A DNA stretch of 64,000 nucleotides. It comes from Nemania diffusa (taxonomy: Eukaryota > Ascomycota > Sordariomycetes > Xylariales > Xylariaceae). Below the pieces are notes generated by a model, which saw only the letters and a program-made list of their open reading frames with translations, was not told the DNA's origin and did no database searches. Position numbers and translations under genes: made by a program. Below are positions 30,714-44,062 of this stretch, in pieces. Position 1 is the stretch's first letter. Every line of letters begins with the position of its first letter. The DNA lies in the NCBI GenBank assembly GCA_038501195.1, contig JBBPUQ010000005.1:4154001-4218000 (forward strand), in the 5' to 3' direction.

Positions 30714-33524
30714 CTAAATCGACAAAACGCCCCGCAGAGGCAGCTGCCGACTGCTCGATCCCACAGCGACTGGATAATCACCCTTCTGCAGCGCCCACTT
30801 CTGCGCCGCGACGTCCCACGAGCTGAGGTCGCGTCGGGTAAGGTCGAAGCGTACCGTGGCTGCCACTGCCGAGGCGTTGATGAAGACCTTGTCAAACCCG
30901 CGGAGCTGCCAGGCCGGGGCCCCGGGGATGCCGACGTAGAGCTGTGCGACCTCGGCGCCGCCGACGGCCCCCGTGTTCGCGACCGTCGCCGTGACGCTCG
31001 CCACGACGTCCCAGAGATCCGACTGACCGCCCTCGAGGACGGGACCCGTGGGGTACGCGTCCGTGTTGGTGCTCTGGTTCTTAGTGACCAGCAGGTCAGA
31101 GAAGTTGAATGTCGTGTATGAGAGGCCGAAGCCGAACTCATACCGCGGCGTGATATTCAATGCGTCGAAGTGGCGGTAGTCGATGTACACACCCTCTGTT
31201 GCGAAATTGGACTGTGGGAATTTTATGAATTCACCCTGCGGGAGATCCGGGGCTAGGAGATGCCCGTAGTCGGATTCGTTCTTCGCCACTGTGTATGGTA
31301 GCTTGCCAGAAGGATTCGACTCCCCGTAAAGGAGCGATACGAGGGCTCGGCCCGATGCTTCTCCTGGCAGGTGGGCGAACATGAGGGCTGTGACATTTTG
31401 GTGGTCGATCCATTGATCGACTAACCGAACCCCAGCGTTATGGAAAATTACGATGGTGTTGTTACACCTATCGGCTACGTGGCGGATAAGACCATCGGTA
31501 TAGTCATCGTGGAGCCCGGGCCTGTCGAATCCTTCTGAGGCGAATGCGTTCACGATAACCAGACAAGCGTCAGATGTACTGACGACAGATGGGTCCGGGC
31601 TGAAGAAATCCCACATGAGAGCCGTGCCATCGTCATACGCTCGTTGCACAAGAGCATCGTACGGCGAACTAACGGAGGCCGGCGTCACTGCCCCCGATCC
31701 GCCACCGCTAAAAAGCGTTCCGTTGGGTGCGATCTGTGAGAAGTCGGCATTGACTACACCGTCAAAGCCAGCATTTGTGTCTCGCGCCAAGTAAGCCGAC
31801 TCTCCGCCAAAAGTCCAAGCAGCGACACCACCATCCGATTTGTAATTCCACTGATCTGGGCTTCGAGCGGAATATCCAAAAATGGATAGCATTCTCGGTT
31901 GTTTAAGTGGAAGAGCGTTATTGATGTTTTTCAGCAGAACATGACCCTCAATGGCCCCATCCAGCAGGACTTGTCGTGACGAGATATTCCGTGCGTCGAC
32001 AATTGGGTGTGGTATTGTAAGGTCAGGTGCAATACCTACACCCGGGGCTGGGAAACCTTCATCTTGCTTCATTTGATACCAGGACGCGATGACCCTCGTT
32101 GCCATATCATCCAGTCGAGACTCAGGTATAGACCCGTTCTTGACTGATTTGACGAGTTCGTCGCCCCAAAGATCGGAGTTTGGCATGACCATGTCCATGC
32201 CGGCTAAGGAATTAGCAACTCCAGCGTGGAGTGCACCCCAATCTGAGGTGATGGCACCTTGAAACCCAAGCTCGGTTTTAAGAAGTCCATTCTGCGTCTT
32301 GCTGTTGGCACAGCCATAGGAGTTGTTGACACGATTGTACGAGCACATGACATTCCCAGTTCCCGCATACACGGCGTCTTGAAAGGGCCTAGTATCTGGT
32401 CAATAAGGTAAAAAGGGATATTGATACGCTCATCTTACCAGAGGTACAATTCGTGCATGGTCTTATCATCAATGTTTGATGAAACGGCTTCAACGTTACC
32501 TGAGGTAGGGTTACGATAGGATTCTTGCTCGTTGCCGATAAAGTGCTTTGCCAGTTAGGTCAACAAATCGTCCCAAAGTTGTGGTGCATATGACATACCT
32601 TCGTGCTAGTGATAACGCCTTGAGATTGAATTCCCTCTACAGTCTGCGCAGCAAGCGCGCCACTGAGATATGGGTCAACCGAGAAACCCTCCCAGTTCCT
32701 GCCGCCACGAACAACCCGGCCAAGTGGTCCTACAACTGGGCCAAGAGCAATATTTGCCCCCTTGACGCGAAATTCCAAGCCCATGCTCTCTGCCCGGCTG
32801 CGGGCGAGTGCTTTATTCCAGCTAGCGCCAACGTGGATGCCGCTCGGAAACCCGCTGACGAAATCGGTGGCTCGGACACCTTGGCCAGCATCTGTAAGAC
32901 ATAGACCTGTAAAGTTCATACGATCAATAGCGGCGATATTCCCGGAGCAGCCGTTCAAGGTACCCGAGGTTCCTGTGGAGGACGTGACGCCAGAGGCCAA
33001 TGATGCCTGTATAATACGTCAATAATTTTCGAATCCTGCTTGATCCTCAAAGACATTTCTTACCTTCTCCTCTATTGTGAGCTGACCGACGAATTGGACC
33101 GCCTTGTTATAAGAATCTGACCACGCTCCTGTGCCCTTCATTGGAGCTATGAACACCAACGAGGTTAGCTTATAGACTTAGCCCAGTTCATGTATTTCCA
33201 ATACTGAAAAAGGTGTAGAGTGATTAAGGATAAGAATACTATCAAGGGAAACGAATGCTTACGGGAGGGGTATACGGGCTCAGACTGGCCGTAGAAGAAG
33301 GTATCATTAGTAACAACATCACCTTGCATACCTTGTGGCCCATTGTCACTAGAGGCACTGCCATGGCGATTTCGAAGAGCAAGAAGGCCTAGGAGACCTA
33401 ATAATGGTATGGCCACGAGAGCTAGCACGAGAGCTACGCCGCGCTTCCTCTGGAGAAGGGGGAAGCGTTTCCTGAGAGCCCCGCCCCGGGTGTTTATGAG
33501 GACTTCAGATGCTTCGCCCGACAT
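30714..33524 (-). CDS. GH3 beta-glucosidase, type II membrane-anchored
   Basis: Exons on the minus strand: 33524-33263, 33146-33064, 33006-32599, 32545-32439 and 32388-30714, all GT-AG and in frame, giving 844 aa. Instead of a cleaved signal the N-terminus has a basic cytoplasmic patch ([12 protein letters not shown]) and one hydrophobic helix at about 29-50, so an uncleaved type II anchor is likely. The GH3 catalytic domain follows: [21 protein letters not shown] upstream, [29 protein letters not shown] and the nucleophile Asp336 in [12 protein letters not shown]. Then come the C-terminal alpha/beta domain ([26 protein letters not shown]) and a fibronectin III-like domain ([20 protein letters not shown]). 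It hydrolyses terminal beta-glucosyl residues from cello-oligosaccharides or glucosides. N-terminal anchoring suggests a wall or plasma-membrane enzyme rather than a freely secreted one. Exact substrate is not readable from sequence. Confidence 0.93.
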
Positions 33525-35438
33525 TGTGAAAGCTGAGTCTGAAATGTCGGCTATAAAAGCTGTGGTAGAGTGATATAAGGGTAAATATGGCCGGGGAGAA
33601 AACCGTGCAAAATGGATGTTTAGAAAGCGACTGTTCTATTGATGTTGAACGCGCATCATCGTCATACGGCCGAAGCGGTCGCCCAGTGTGTTTGCGCGCA
33701 AGCCCGAGTGCGATGCGGGCGATTCTCTCAACCTTGATGTGCAACGCGTATGAGATGCTGCTGTGGATGATCAAAGGTATGTTCCTGAGAATGCGGATAT
33801 CTAGATCGCCAATGACGCATGCGCTCGCTTGGCTAAGAGTGCATCAACCGTTGGTCAGTGCTATACCTGATAGGCGATAGAAGGGAATCCCTATTTATCC
33901 TTGAAACACGATATCCGTTATTTGTGCTAAATCATGCGTTGCAGGGTGTATCGAAAGATGCACCACCACTTCGCGGTGATATATATTTGCCTATGTTTAC
34001 TTGATCAGATGTCAACATCCAATCCCATCGTTTCCCTACCTATGTCAGGCACAGGGTACAAGGTTGACCTATCTAGTTGAATGTACCTGCCTATCAAATA
34101 TAGTAGGTAGGTACCTACATCTTAGGCAGTTGCCATGCCACTAATCCCCGCCCCGCCCCCGTATTCTTCCCCCAGGTACTCCCGCCAGACCCGCTCCGCC
34201 TGCCTACCTAAGTCTAGACCATTGGATTGCAGCAGCAACTATCTAGATAACGGTCGACAACATGCATATGCTCTTCCAACTTACTAGCATTCTAAATTGT
34301 GTTCTAGACGGCTATCTAACCACTGGCAGCTCTGATACCAGGGTTAAAAACTTCTGTACTTTGACAAGCTAAGAGCTTCAAATTTGTGAAGTTCGTACAG
34401 CAGATACTACTCACTTTGTTATAAATAAGCTATGTGTTGGATAACTTCACTCAACGACTTGAACGCTTATTTCCTAGCAAAGTTATAGTTAAGCACCAAG
34501 CTACCATGTAGCACGCGGAAGCGTTTTCCTAAACTTATTTGAGTTGATGTGGGATTGTAGATATGTAGGTATGCTATAAAGTATAGGTCTAGACAGATTC
34601 GAGCGTCATATCTCCGGCATCTTAGTCATAAAATCGAGGTTGCTGCCTTGCGGCTCCCCAACAGTATCTATTGGGAGGCCTGACATGGTATGCCACAATA
34701 ATTATACAACATGTGGGAAGGCAACCGGCTTAAGTAGCTGTGGCCTTCACCCTTTCACTCTGAACGTCCCCTCTTCCCCTCTTCGCTTCAAAACCGCTCT
34801 TAGGCCAAACTTTAGTATAGGTATCCATCGTTCAGAAGCAATAGCTGTGACGTATCGAGATAATAAAGAAAATAAAAATGATTCAACCCGCCCAATGCCA
34901 GCAATGGTAATGGGAATACCTTAGGCAGAAGCGCCCTTAGTAGCCCCCCCAAACTCGTAGCAATGCTATCACGGTGTGGCGAGCGACTCCTGCGCTCTGG
35001 TATATATCCTCCTCCCCAATCCCGCCATCCAAGGTGTCCGTCGATACTGCATATTTTCGTCCTTCGTTCGACTCATCAATGATACACATTACGAACAAGG
35101 AAGTAAGTAGCATGGTAGTAAAAACTCCGATTTCGCGTGAGAATGTTCGGATTCGCATACGCGGTTTCGGGTCGTTTCCATCAAACTCGGGAGGGTATGC
35201 TCTCGGTTCAACGGTATGGTAGACGTGATGAGAACATAATCCTTCATGTGATACTATATGCTCCAGAAAGTTCAGCCGTAGGTACTCGAACGTATTACGT
35301 GGGTATGCATAGGAACCCGCGACGATCGTGAGCCCCTACGGATTCCCGAACAACGGGCCGTGGCAAGGCGTAGATCTGCCTGAGCGGGAGCGGGAGGATA
35401 TAGAAAGGTACGGTCGGGGTACTTCGGAACCAGGTGAC
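33525..35438. other. Intergenic; no gene seen
   Basis: This holds the promoter of the GH3 gene and the 3' side of the G alpha gene. TAGGTA motifs occur at 34095-34125. No coding evidence. Confidence 0.5.
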
Positions 35439-36852
35439 TCACAGGATCAGCTGCTTCAGGTTCCGTTGTATAATCATGTCCTGTACGGATGTCATAGTAA
35501 TCTTCAGCAGGTTCGTATCAGTGGCGTTTGTAAAGTGTCCGTAGATTTCTTTCTCCGGATTCCGGTTCAGTGCCTTGAATTTGTCCATAAAATACTTGCT
35601 CGCCTGCTTGTGGTCATCGGGCGGGCCGCGATAGTCGGTGAAGCCATATGACGTGATAGGGCTGGAAACCAACTTCTCTCTAAACAAATCCATCTTGTTT
35701 AGGAAAAGGATGAGCGCCGACCTAGCAAACCAGTGCGAGTTCGCGATCGATTCCCAAAGCATTAGGGCCTCGTTCATTTGGTTCTGCCAGAGCCGTTAGT
35801 AATCTCGTTTTGACTAGACGAACGAGAAATATAATGAAACATCCCCAACTTACGCCATCTTTGTCTTCCACAAGACATTGGTCGTACCCGCTAATGGCGA
35901 CTAGGAACAGTAAGGAGTTGACATTCTCGAAACAATGGATCCACTTCTTTCGCTCGGATCGTTGTCCGCCAACGTCGAACATCCGGTATGTTAGTTGCCC
36001 TAGATCGAAGACAGTCTCTGTGATACCCGTTGTTCTTAATCGGGTTCGTAGCAGATCCTGGTCGGTCGGTATGTACGCCTTGTCCCATAGACGATCTACG
36101 TCGTCGCAGAAGCTGTTGACCGCATTAGCAACAGGGGTGAACCCCATTTAAGGGAGGCAATCGTACTAGGCAATATTGTCATGGAGGGCATATTCATTGC
36201 CCTTGAGGATGGCCTTCTGGACTCCAGCATCTGCCCAAAGTGACTTGATTGGTTGGAGATAGTCTGGGGGTAACGGGTCGTTCGGGCCTATCTCCTTATC
36301 CACAAGGAGGAGCTGCTTGTTTTTCTGTTCATCACGACGCATCAGCTGCCTGCGATGATAGCCAATCTTTCTCGACTACGATGACACGAGGGAACCACTG
36401 CAGAACGCATAATGTGGCGTCATGACAGCGACAAGAATAACACTTGGGCCAGACTAACCTCGTTCTCTGGAAGATCAAACTCAATGGAATAGTCTTCCAT
36501 AGCCTCAAAAATGAGACGCAGGGATTGTATCACATTGATCAGTACGACTGGCTTCCACTCTAGTTTCTCTGTTTTGCTGAAACCTTGGGCATATATCAAT
36601 TTCATCTGCTTGAGCACGGTAGACTTGCCCGACTCGCCGGCACCTGCATGAAGTAACCCAAGTTAGTGGATAGAGCAATATCAAGCGGGAGGTCAGGATA
36701 GCAGAGCGCGCGGGAATCGCGGGAAACTACACACCGAGAAGAAGAAGCTTGACTTCTCTAGCCATGCGCTTCTCGTCCTGTTTGATGGCCTTGTCGAGCT
36801 CGCGCGAGCGGGCATCGCCGGCCTCGTCTGGTTTCCTGCTGCCGAAGCACAT
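35439..36852 (-). CDS. gna-2: Heterotrimeric G protein alpha subunit, fungal group II (Neurospora GNA-2 / Magnaporthe MagC type)
   Basis: Exons on the minus strand: 36852-36735, 36643-36459, 36345-36167, 36112-35854 and 35783-35439, all GT-AG and in frame, giving 361 aa. The P-loop GAGESGKST is at 40-48, the switch Arg185 lies in [23 protein letters not shown] has catalytic Gln211, and FLNKMD and TNATD are the guanine-specificity motifs. The start [12 protein letters not shown] and the early helix [16 protein letters not shown] match the GNA-2 group rather than GNA-1 (MGCGMS) or GNA-3. Gly2 is absent, so N-myristoylation is not expected; Cys2 is a possible palmitoylation site. The C-terminus QRNLKQLIL has no Cys at position -4, so no pertussis-toxin site. 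The protein relays signals from seven-TM receptors; group II subunits usually have the mildest phenotypes in fungi. Confidence 0.94.
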
Positions 36853-37289
36853 TTTGAAGGCAAAGGCCGATCAGGCTCGTGGTCTCGAGGATCCCAGAGG
36901 TTCGGGCGAAAGAGGTCACGCGTGTTCCGGGGGGTCTCTCTGTGGACCAAGCCTTTGATTTTTTGACTCGATCGAACCCAAATCGCTACAATTCGAAAGG
37001 GTAGATCTTCGACGCCCTGCTTTGCGGATCTATGGCGCGACAGACAGGTGTTGCGGCCGGGACAGTAGATCTGGGCTGGTTGCTGGTTGGTATGAGAACA
37101 AGAAGACTCGGGTTGTCCGTGTCGCACGAAAGGGGGAGCCTCCAACGGCTCGGAGACAGTGGGTAGAATTGGGACAGACGATAGGGCTACGTACAATGAA
37201 GCTAGAGCTAGCGATGGGGCTGAACTGGAGCAGCAACAAACAGCAAAACCGCCGCGCTGGGGATGTCGCCGTTGGGTCGGCTGGCTTTG

Positions 37290-37352
37290 GATTGAATTGG
37301 ATTGGATTGATTTGGTCTGGTTTGGTTTGGTTTGGTTGAGATGAGATGAGAT
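37290..37352 (+). repeat. Pentanucleotide-type microsatellite (ATTGG / TTTGG, then GATGA)
   Basis: Runs of ATTGG and TTTGG pass into GAGAT units. It lies about 440 bp upstream of the G alpha start. On the gene strand it reads CCAAA/CCAAT, so the cluster also makes several CCAAT-like pentamers. Confidence 0.8.
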
Positions 37353-40300
37353 AGGTAAGTAGCGGGTAAGTAGGAGGTAGGCTAGGTAGTAGGTAGGCAG
37401 GCAATGGAAAGCCAAGTGGCTGGCTGGTTGGGTTTAGAACTTTAGGGGGATCGGAGGAGTCGAATACAGAACACAGCACTGTCCGGTAGGTACTGTACAG
37501 TACTCGAGACGCCCGAGGCAATACCCAAGACAAGCCCCCAAGACCCGCGGGATAAAACACTAATGGGCGGCCGGCGTCGTGTTAGTCGCGGTCTTAGTTT
37601 TAGGTAGTCTCTCGCATTAATGATATTAATACCTACAGTACAGACAGCGTACACCACGGTTATGAACTACTACTATGTTCTCTGTTCTTTCGTCCAGCGC
37701 GAGCTCGGTCAAGGTACCGGAGTGTCGATCGCGAGAAGGTCATCCGATTGGATTCCACCCGTCCTGTCCAGCACTCTGTGGATGGTGCTCCTGCGACGGA
37801 TACAGTAGGCTCGTTAGAAAACCCTGGGGTGAACAGGCGAACGAGCGATTGGCGAAAGAGGAAGCTATCAAGAATTACCGGCTGCAGCGGAGGGCCTGTG
37901 AGTGATAAATACCGTAGCGTTAAAGCGTTAGGTACCGCAATGCAGCATGCCGTACACTACGCAGCTGTACGTGTAGACTGTGGCGCCCAGCAAGGTACAG
38001 GTAAAGTATCCAAGTACGTTTCCCTACCTACAGCAGTGCCTACCCAATCACCCATAAGGCGGCCGGCTCTCTGTGTATTTACTTCCTGTTTAGGAAAAGG
38101 AACTTAAGTGTACCTATTAGAAGCTAGGGAGGTACTTCATGTGGAATCTTACACACTTAAGAGCTATTTTAAGAAGGATCAAGCAGCCCCGCGCCCCAGC
38201 CTAACGAAATTGGGCCGTATATCTTGCGAAGCTGACCCCAGAACCACAGTTGAAGTCCTACCCTCTTCTTTTCCTGTCATACGCATATGTGTATCTCTCA
38301 GCATATGCTGAGGCCAACGGGAATATCTATCCCAGGGAGGTGAATAAGAAGTACTCATCGTCGAGTGATGCCATAACACACATTCCAAGCTCTTCTCGAA
38401 CTTACATAAGCATAAGCCAACCTACCGTTAAATGCTAATCAGAGGTGGGGCACTTACAGGCCTCGGGCTATGTTTCAGGGGCTTTGAGGACATTTGAGGT
38501 CAGTGCGAGAAAAGTCGCAAGGCACTACCGAGATCTCAAATACAAGTATTATCAGAGTCCCTTACGACCATCGTCTGTTTGGATTGTGTACCTTGCCGAA
38601 TTTCCAGCAACCTCGAAAGTACCGAAACCAACCCTAGCATACTGTGTGATTATATACTGCTGTCATCCAGTGAGACCGGGCTACCAGGTAGTTAGTGTAT
38701 TGCAAAGCTAGTCTCGCTCGCACTACCTGCGCTAAGTACGTAAACAGCATCCCTAGCGTACTCCGTATACAGAGAATATTCAAGCGATATTGCGATGGTG
38801 GCTGGTGTGGTCAGGTATCAGCCTTGCAGTACTATGAAGCTGTGAGGCTATATAGGAGCGGGTGAGTTTCCGCCCTCTAAAACAGAGGAGATTGGTGATA
38901 CTTCTCTGTCCAATAGGATCCCCAAGTTTTTGGCATAACCAACATGAAATCGATATATTCCCGAATTCCAAGCATGAGTTAGCCGTACTATAAGGAAATC
39001 CCTATATATCAATCTAATAAGGAGACTAATAACCAAGCTACGAGGGCGGTTTGTTCGTGTCTACACTAGCTCTTGTTGCTATGACCGCCATTTACCTGCT
39101 TATCTCAACAACAGTCTGTGATGGTAACACGACTGTGAGGATTTCCGAAATCACAAAAAGCACACCTCTGCATATGCATTGAGTGTTGCTTAGACAGAAT
39201 AATTGCCAATATGGACGACAAGGCGCAGCTTACTATAGAGGTCCTAGGCACACCCGTACGTATCAAGCAGATTTTGAAAAAAAGCATAGGTAGACTAAGC
39301 TCAGCCCCTATCTCAGTAATTAAGGTTTTACCTACCTTGACCGTTCCAAGACCCTAGCGCCTGTGCCTTTTAGATATCCCCGGATACTAGATAGACTGTT
39401 TCACGACCTATAGTATATAGGTTCATCACAACTACCGTATGTATATGCGTCTCGCATGCTCGCTACGTTTTATAACATTAGTTATGAAGGACTAAGCATT
39501 ACTTTTGCTATATCTGATAGGCACAGATAAAGGTAGGTGGTTAGTATATAACTGTACACATATGTATATGCTGTGGTAGGGGGCCACAAATTGGCGGCAT
39601 TTACACAGCCAATTCATCCAACCCCTGAATCGTGCTTAGGCGAGCATACCTAGGCATACCTTAGGTACGTCCTGCCTAAGCTGCAGTATAACTTTCTGTA
39701 TCACTGGTTTCGAAAGGGCGGGACCTAGAAAACTCGGTGAGTTAGCTACCTACCTAGCCATTGTTGCTAAAATGGACAGAATAATACCGATTATTATTTA
39801 TATATAAATTATAAAAAAAACCCCAAGGTCCTACGCCAGGTAGTGAGCAGTCATGACCCCAAGTTGCACTCATGCTACCCTAGCGTAGCATCTTCTCTAC
39901 AAGGTACTCGACACTGCATACGCAGTACATACATACTTTACCTACCTGGCCCAAGTCGGGCCCCATCTCATCCAAGCAATATCCACCCTCCCGCCCCAGA
40001 ATTTGGCGTAGGTAGGTCGGGAGGCAGTTCTTCTTGGTGGGCATGGTCTAGGTATGTTCTGTCAGCGCTGCACTAATTCACCCGAACCATGCACAGTACC
40101 GTACATGCGCAGTATGTTAGATAGGTAGTTGTAACGTATGGTCCAGGAGCTCCACGGGGAAACCATCCCCCCCCTGACTTACAAGTTACAACATGAACTT
40201 TACTCGATGTGGCGCAAGTTAAACATTTAGGATCATGATCGCCATGCCTATACTGGAGTGTACTGCGCGAAGTGTACCTAATGTACCCTATAACTTTACG

Positions 40301-41951
40301 ACTGACTGTATTTCATAGGTGCAAAAGTACATATATCCTTGCTGGAATGGGGATTTGTAACCGTTGTGTGCTCTGTGCAAGGTATAAGACTGGGTATTAT
40401 GACTTGGCCCACCGAACCTCGAGCAGAAAAACGTGGCCGATCATCTTGCGTGATTTCGATTGGAGAGAAGACTGGACGAGACCCGATAACGCGATAGGTA
40501 TCATAAGGATCGGTACACTACAGAAACCTACTGTACCTAACCTAGCCTATCCATGGATGGCATACCTACATAGTATGTATGTATGTATTCACTGCGTAGC
40601 GTCAGCTTACATACATTACGCAGTAGGCACCTCCAAGGTAAGCTCCACATGTAAGTGCGTAGGTACATACTGTCCAGGCAATGAGGTTGATGTTGGGGCT
40701 AGACTTTCTATAGACGACAGACCGATAGATCTACAGCCGTGATTCGGGATCTCTGACGGTCGCACAAGAGATGCGACCAGAAAGAGACGGAAGGAATAAG
40801 AACGAATGACGGCCACAGCCCTCGAAGCAGGCCAATCCATCCCTCCGACAAACAGGCCTTCCACATGGCTGCAGAAAATGTGGTAAGAAACCACGCTGAG
40901 AGGAGGCTTTGTGCATGTAAGTATGTACTGTAAGGTAAGTAGCATATGGCAGGGTAACATGATGAGCCTATCGCCAGCGGGCTATGCCAAGCCGTATTGC
41001 GATGAGGTTAGTATCGGCAGATTGGGCTTGGAACCCGGTGACTCCGTATTGTGATTTTCTCTCTTCCCTTCTCGAGGTTTTCCATGTATTGCTTCATATG
41101 CATAGATATCTACAGCATGACTTTAGAGTCTAGGCACTTCCTGCGTACATATGTAGGCTTAGATGGATCCTAACGAGACAGATTCCGATACATCCGCTCA
41201 ACGCCTCAATGAGGGGAATCAAGAGACGGTTGCTACCCTAAGATTAAGCCACGTTTTTTTCAGTGCCTACGAGCAGGATGAAGGAACCTCGACGAAGCAA
41301 TACAACTCTGCGTGTGACTGTGGCAGCACATGAGACAACCAGAGTATACCACACTTGACCTTATATTCCCTTGGTTATCTTCCTACTATTCGTGAGTAGG
41401 GACTTGACCTACCTACTATGTAAGGCAAGGGATAGGCAGAGTAATCACCGTCACGGCGGTGGTATGTATTACTTAGTAGTATGTATGTAATGTGGACATG
41501 TACATCGGTCCTACATAACCACGCGAAACTGGCGGTAACTATATTTATTTTCCCAGACTAGTACGTCCTACCCGTCATCGCCATCGTCTCCCGAACTAAG
41601 TAAGGAATCTCATCCATTCCTCTTGCATGCCGGAGTTCGAACTATCTACTACCGGATCGGCAAGGTGAGGTGACGACAGACAGTCAGCCAATTAGCGGGC
41701 AAATACCCGGGCGATAATCCCGTTCCCAACCCTCTCGATGCAGTCGTCTGGGCGTCTGGGCGTTGTTGCATGATCGCGTAGTGTACTCTGTGGCTATCTA
41801 CATATACTATCCAGTAGATAGTGTACATAGTGTATAGCGAATGAATGTGTGCTAATGGATAGAGCAGAGCAGTATGCGACATACATACATAGTACAGCGT
41901 ACATACATAAGTAATGCCCACGAGCAGAAATGCGCCGATGGGTGGCATGGG

Positions 41952-41977
41952 TATGGCATGGCATGGCATGGCATGGC
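41952..41977 (+). repeat. ATGGC microsatellite
   Basis: About five consecutive GGCAT/ATGGC units. Confidence 0.85.
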
Positions 41978-43063
41978 TAGGCACGCTATCCATGATCCGT
42001 CCATGGGAAAGACACGGAAGGGAAAAGAAAAAGAGGGGACGGCTGACGCCTTGGCCCCGTCCACGTTTGGTTTGCAGTGCCGCACACCCACACGGGCGAC
42101 ACCACCATGATGCTGATGAAGAACCATGAGGAGGAGGCCCCGGCTAGACCACTTACATGCCTACTGTACATAGTATGTACGTACGTATAGGCAGCAGTAA
42201 TAAGCACCACTTCCTCTCTCGGCCGCCCATGACCAACGGATACGACCGTGGTATCGGCAGCCATCGTGTAATGAAGAACCCGGGCATGGCAGAGTAGATG
42301 CCGCGTCCCCGTTCCTTTTCAAGTCAGCTTAGGTTCTGGCTCCTTCTCCTCCTCTTCATCCTCCCTTCATCTCATGCTCCTTCTTCTATTCCTCTTCCTC
42401 CACCCACGTTTTTTTTCTCCCTTTCGTTTTCGTCTTATCTCATTAATTCATGATGCATATATACGATACAGCCGGGGAAAATATTAGACGCATCGTATCC
42501 CCAATAAATAAAATGGGGGAGGTGCAGTACCAAGCCCGGCCCCTTTAATAATACAACCAAGTAGACCAGTGTCGTGTCAGTATGTAAGTGTATGTATGTA
42601 CGTAACGCATGAACACCACCGTAAGTATGCATTTGCTACGGCGCTGTAATGGATGTATAACCACGTGCGGCTCTCCTGCCCATTGCCAGGAAAGTAGTAG
42701 GGCCGGGGGGCGATGGCACGTTTTTTTTCTTGTTCTGAAGACAGCCATCTCGACGTATGGAACTTTGCACGCAGCCTTACGAGCACGAGCTCCCGCGTCT
42801 ATCTACGCAGTAGACAACGTTCCGCGGAGGTATCCGCACTCGTTAGGTCCCATTTAAATAAGTATGTATCATCGCCCCTCCTAGGCGATGTCTATCCATC
42901 TACCTATCACGCCTTATAACAGCACCGTCTCGAGTCGTATGTTTCAGCCCCCAAAGAGACATGGCTTAGCCAAGTGGGACTCCCGTTCGGCTTATATCGG
43001 CGGATATCATAGCCATACAATAGGTAGGAGAAGCAAAATGGGTAGATAGTAGGGAGATTGACT

Positions 43064-43088
43064 GATCGATCGATCGACCGACCGACTG
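43064..43088. repeat. GATC/GACC microsatellite, self-complementary core
   Basis: GATC units (TGATCGATCGATC) pass into GACC units. The GATC part is its own reverse complement and could form a small cruciform. Confidence 0.8.
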
Positions 43089-44062
43089 GCCGACGACGTA
43101 GGCGAGCAGGAAGGAGAGCGAAGGTAGATGAAAACCGGGCCTCGACATCGGATCTTCGGACTGCTACCTACAAATACACCGCCTATATAGGTATCTAACT
43201 TTGTCCTACGCATAAGTAGGTAGTGTAATGATGGACATGAAGAAAAAAAAATAACCAAGCCACAAATCGGCCTTGTTTTCGGCACTACGCCTTTTTCAGC
43301 TCGATGGGGGAGTACTACATACATACTCGCTCCTCGTCATACAGCGTAGTTATTCATTCATAAAGGCTACCATCCCCCGCCTTTCCTCAGTCAGGCTGAC
43401 CCGACTACTACTCACTCCATGGACGTCGGCACCGATGCGAAATGAGAAAGAGACGTTGACGCGGAGTCCTAGACCAAAACATACGCACGAAGGCCGTTTC
43501 TCGGTACTTACGTTGCTTCGCTACTCCATCTGAATACCAGGCAGGCAGGTAGGTAGGCAGGCTTGCGGCTCGGCGGCTCAACTGCGTATATATAGACATT
43601 TTTATTTTCATGCGTACAACCCTTTCGTGACTCACCCATTGCTCAAATAGACAGGTCCTCCGCCGCGTGGTACCCAAGCGTTCCGCTCGCAACACAACGT
43701 TAGCAGTGCCGCATAAGGAAGGCAAGCCGTTGTGGCCAAGGCGCGGCGAGCTGAAATATCTTATTTCCTACCAACATAGGAATCAAAACCCGGGGAGGGG
43801 GCCAGAGAGCCTGCTTATACAGGCAAGCTTTATTCGATCGGTGAATCTGTCATGTTGACCAACCACGTGGCCGTGTGCGCCAATCTACTCTGTGCTACAA
43901 CGGGGAAGTGGAATTCAAGGGAGTATTGGATTGAATATCTGCTAATCATGCTTGTCCCTGTGCTTCCGTACCTTTTTATATTTATAAATTTGAAAACATA
44001 CCCCCAAGCTAGCAATGCTCCGATTAATATGAGGTGTCACTGTGCTACGCACGTACTATATG

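Larger units (their letters stand above)
36853..44062. other. Gene-empty 7.2-kb region rich in TAGGTA motifs and microsatellites
   Basis: No supported gene on either strand. The first 600 bases are the promoter and 5' leader of the G alpha gene. TACCTA/TAGGTA motifs are dense, for example at 37345-37400, 39655-39760, 40555-40600, 41395-41430 and 43540-43565. Short open frames at 37030-37560, 40272-40742 and 41649-42264 show low-complexity or repeat-derived peptides and are not called. Confidence 0.5.

Noticed and set aside
37030..37560. 176-codon minus frame upstream of the G alpha start
   Set aside because: The peptide is made of microsatellite translation (QTKPNQTK type) and Pro/Leu runs; it is the leader and promoter region.
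43064..43088. GATC-rich palindrome as a possible regulatory site
   Set aside because: It is a simple microsatellite with no gene nearby.
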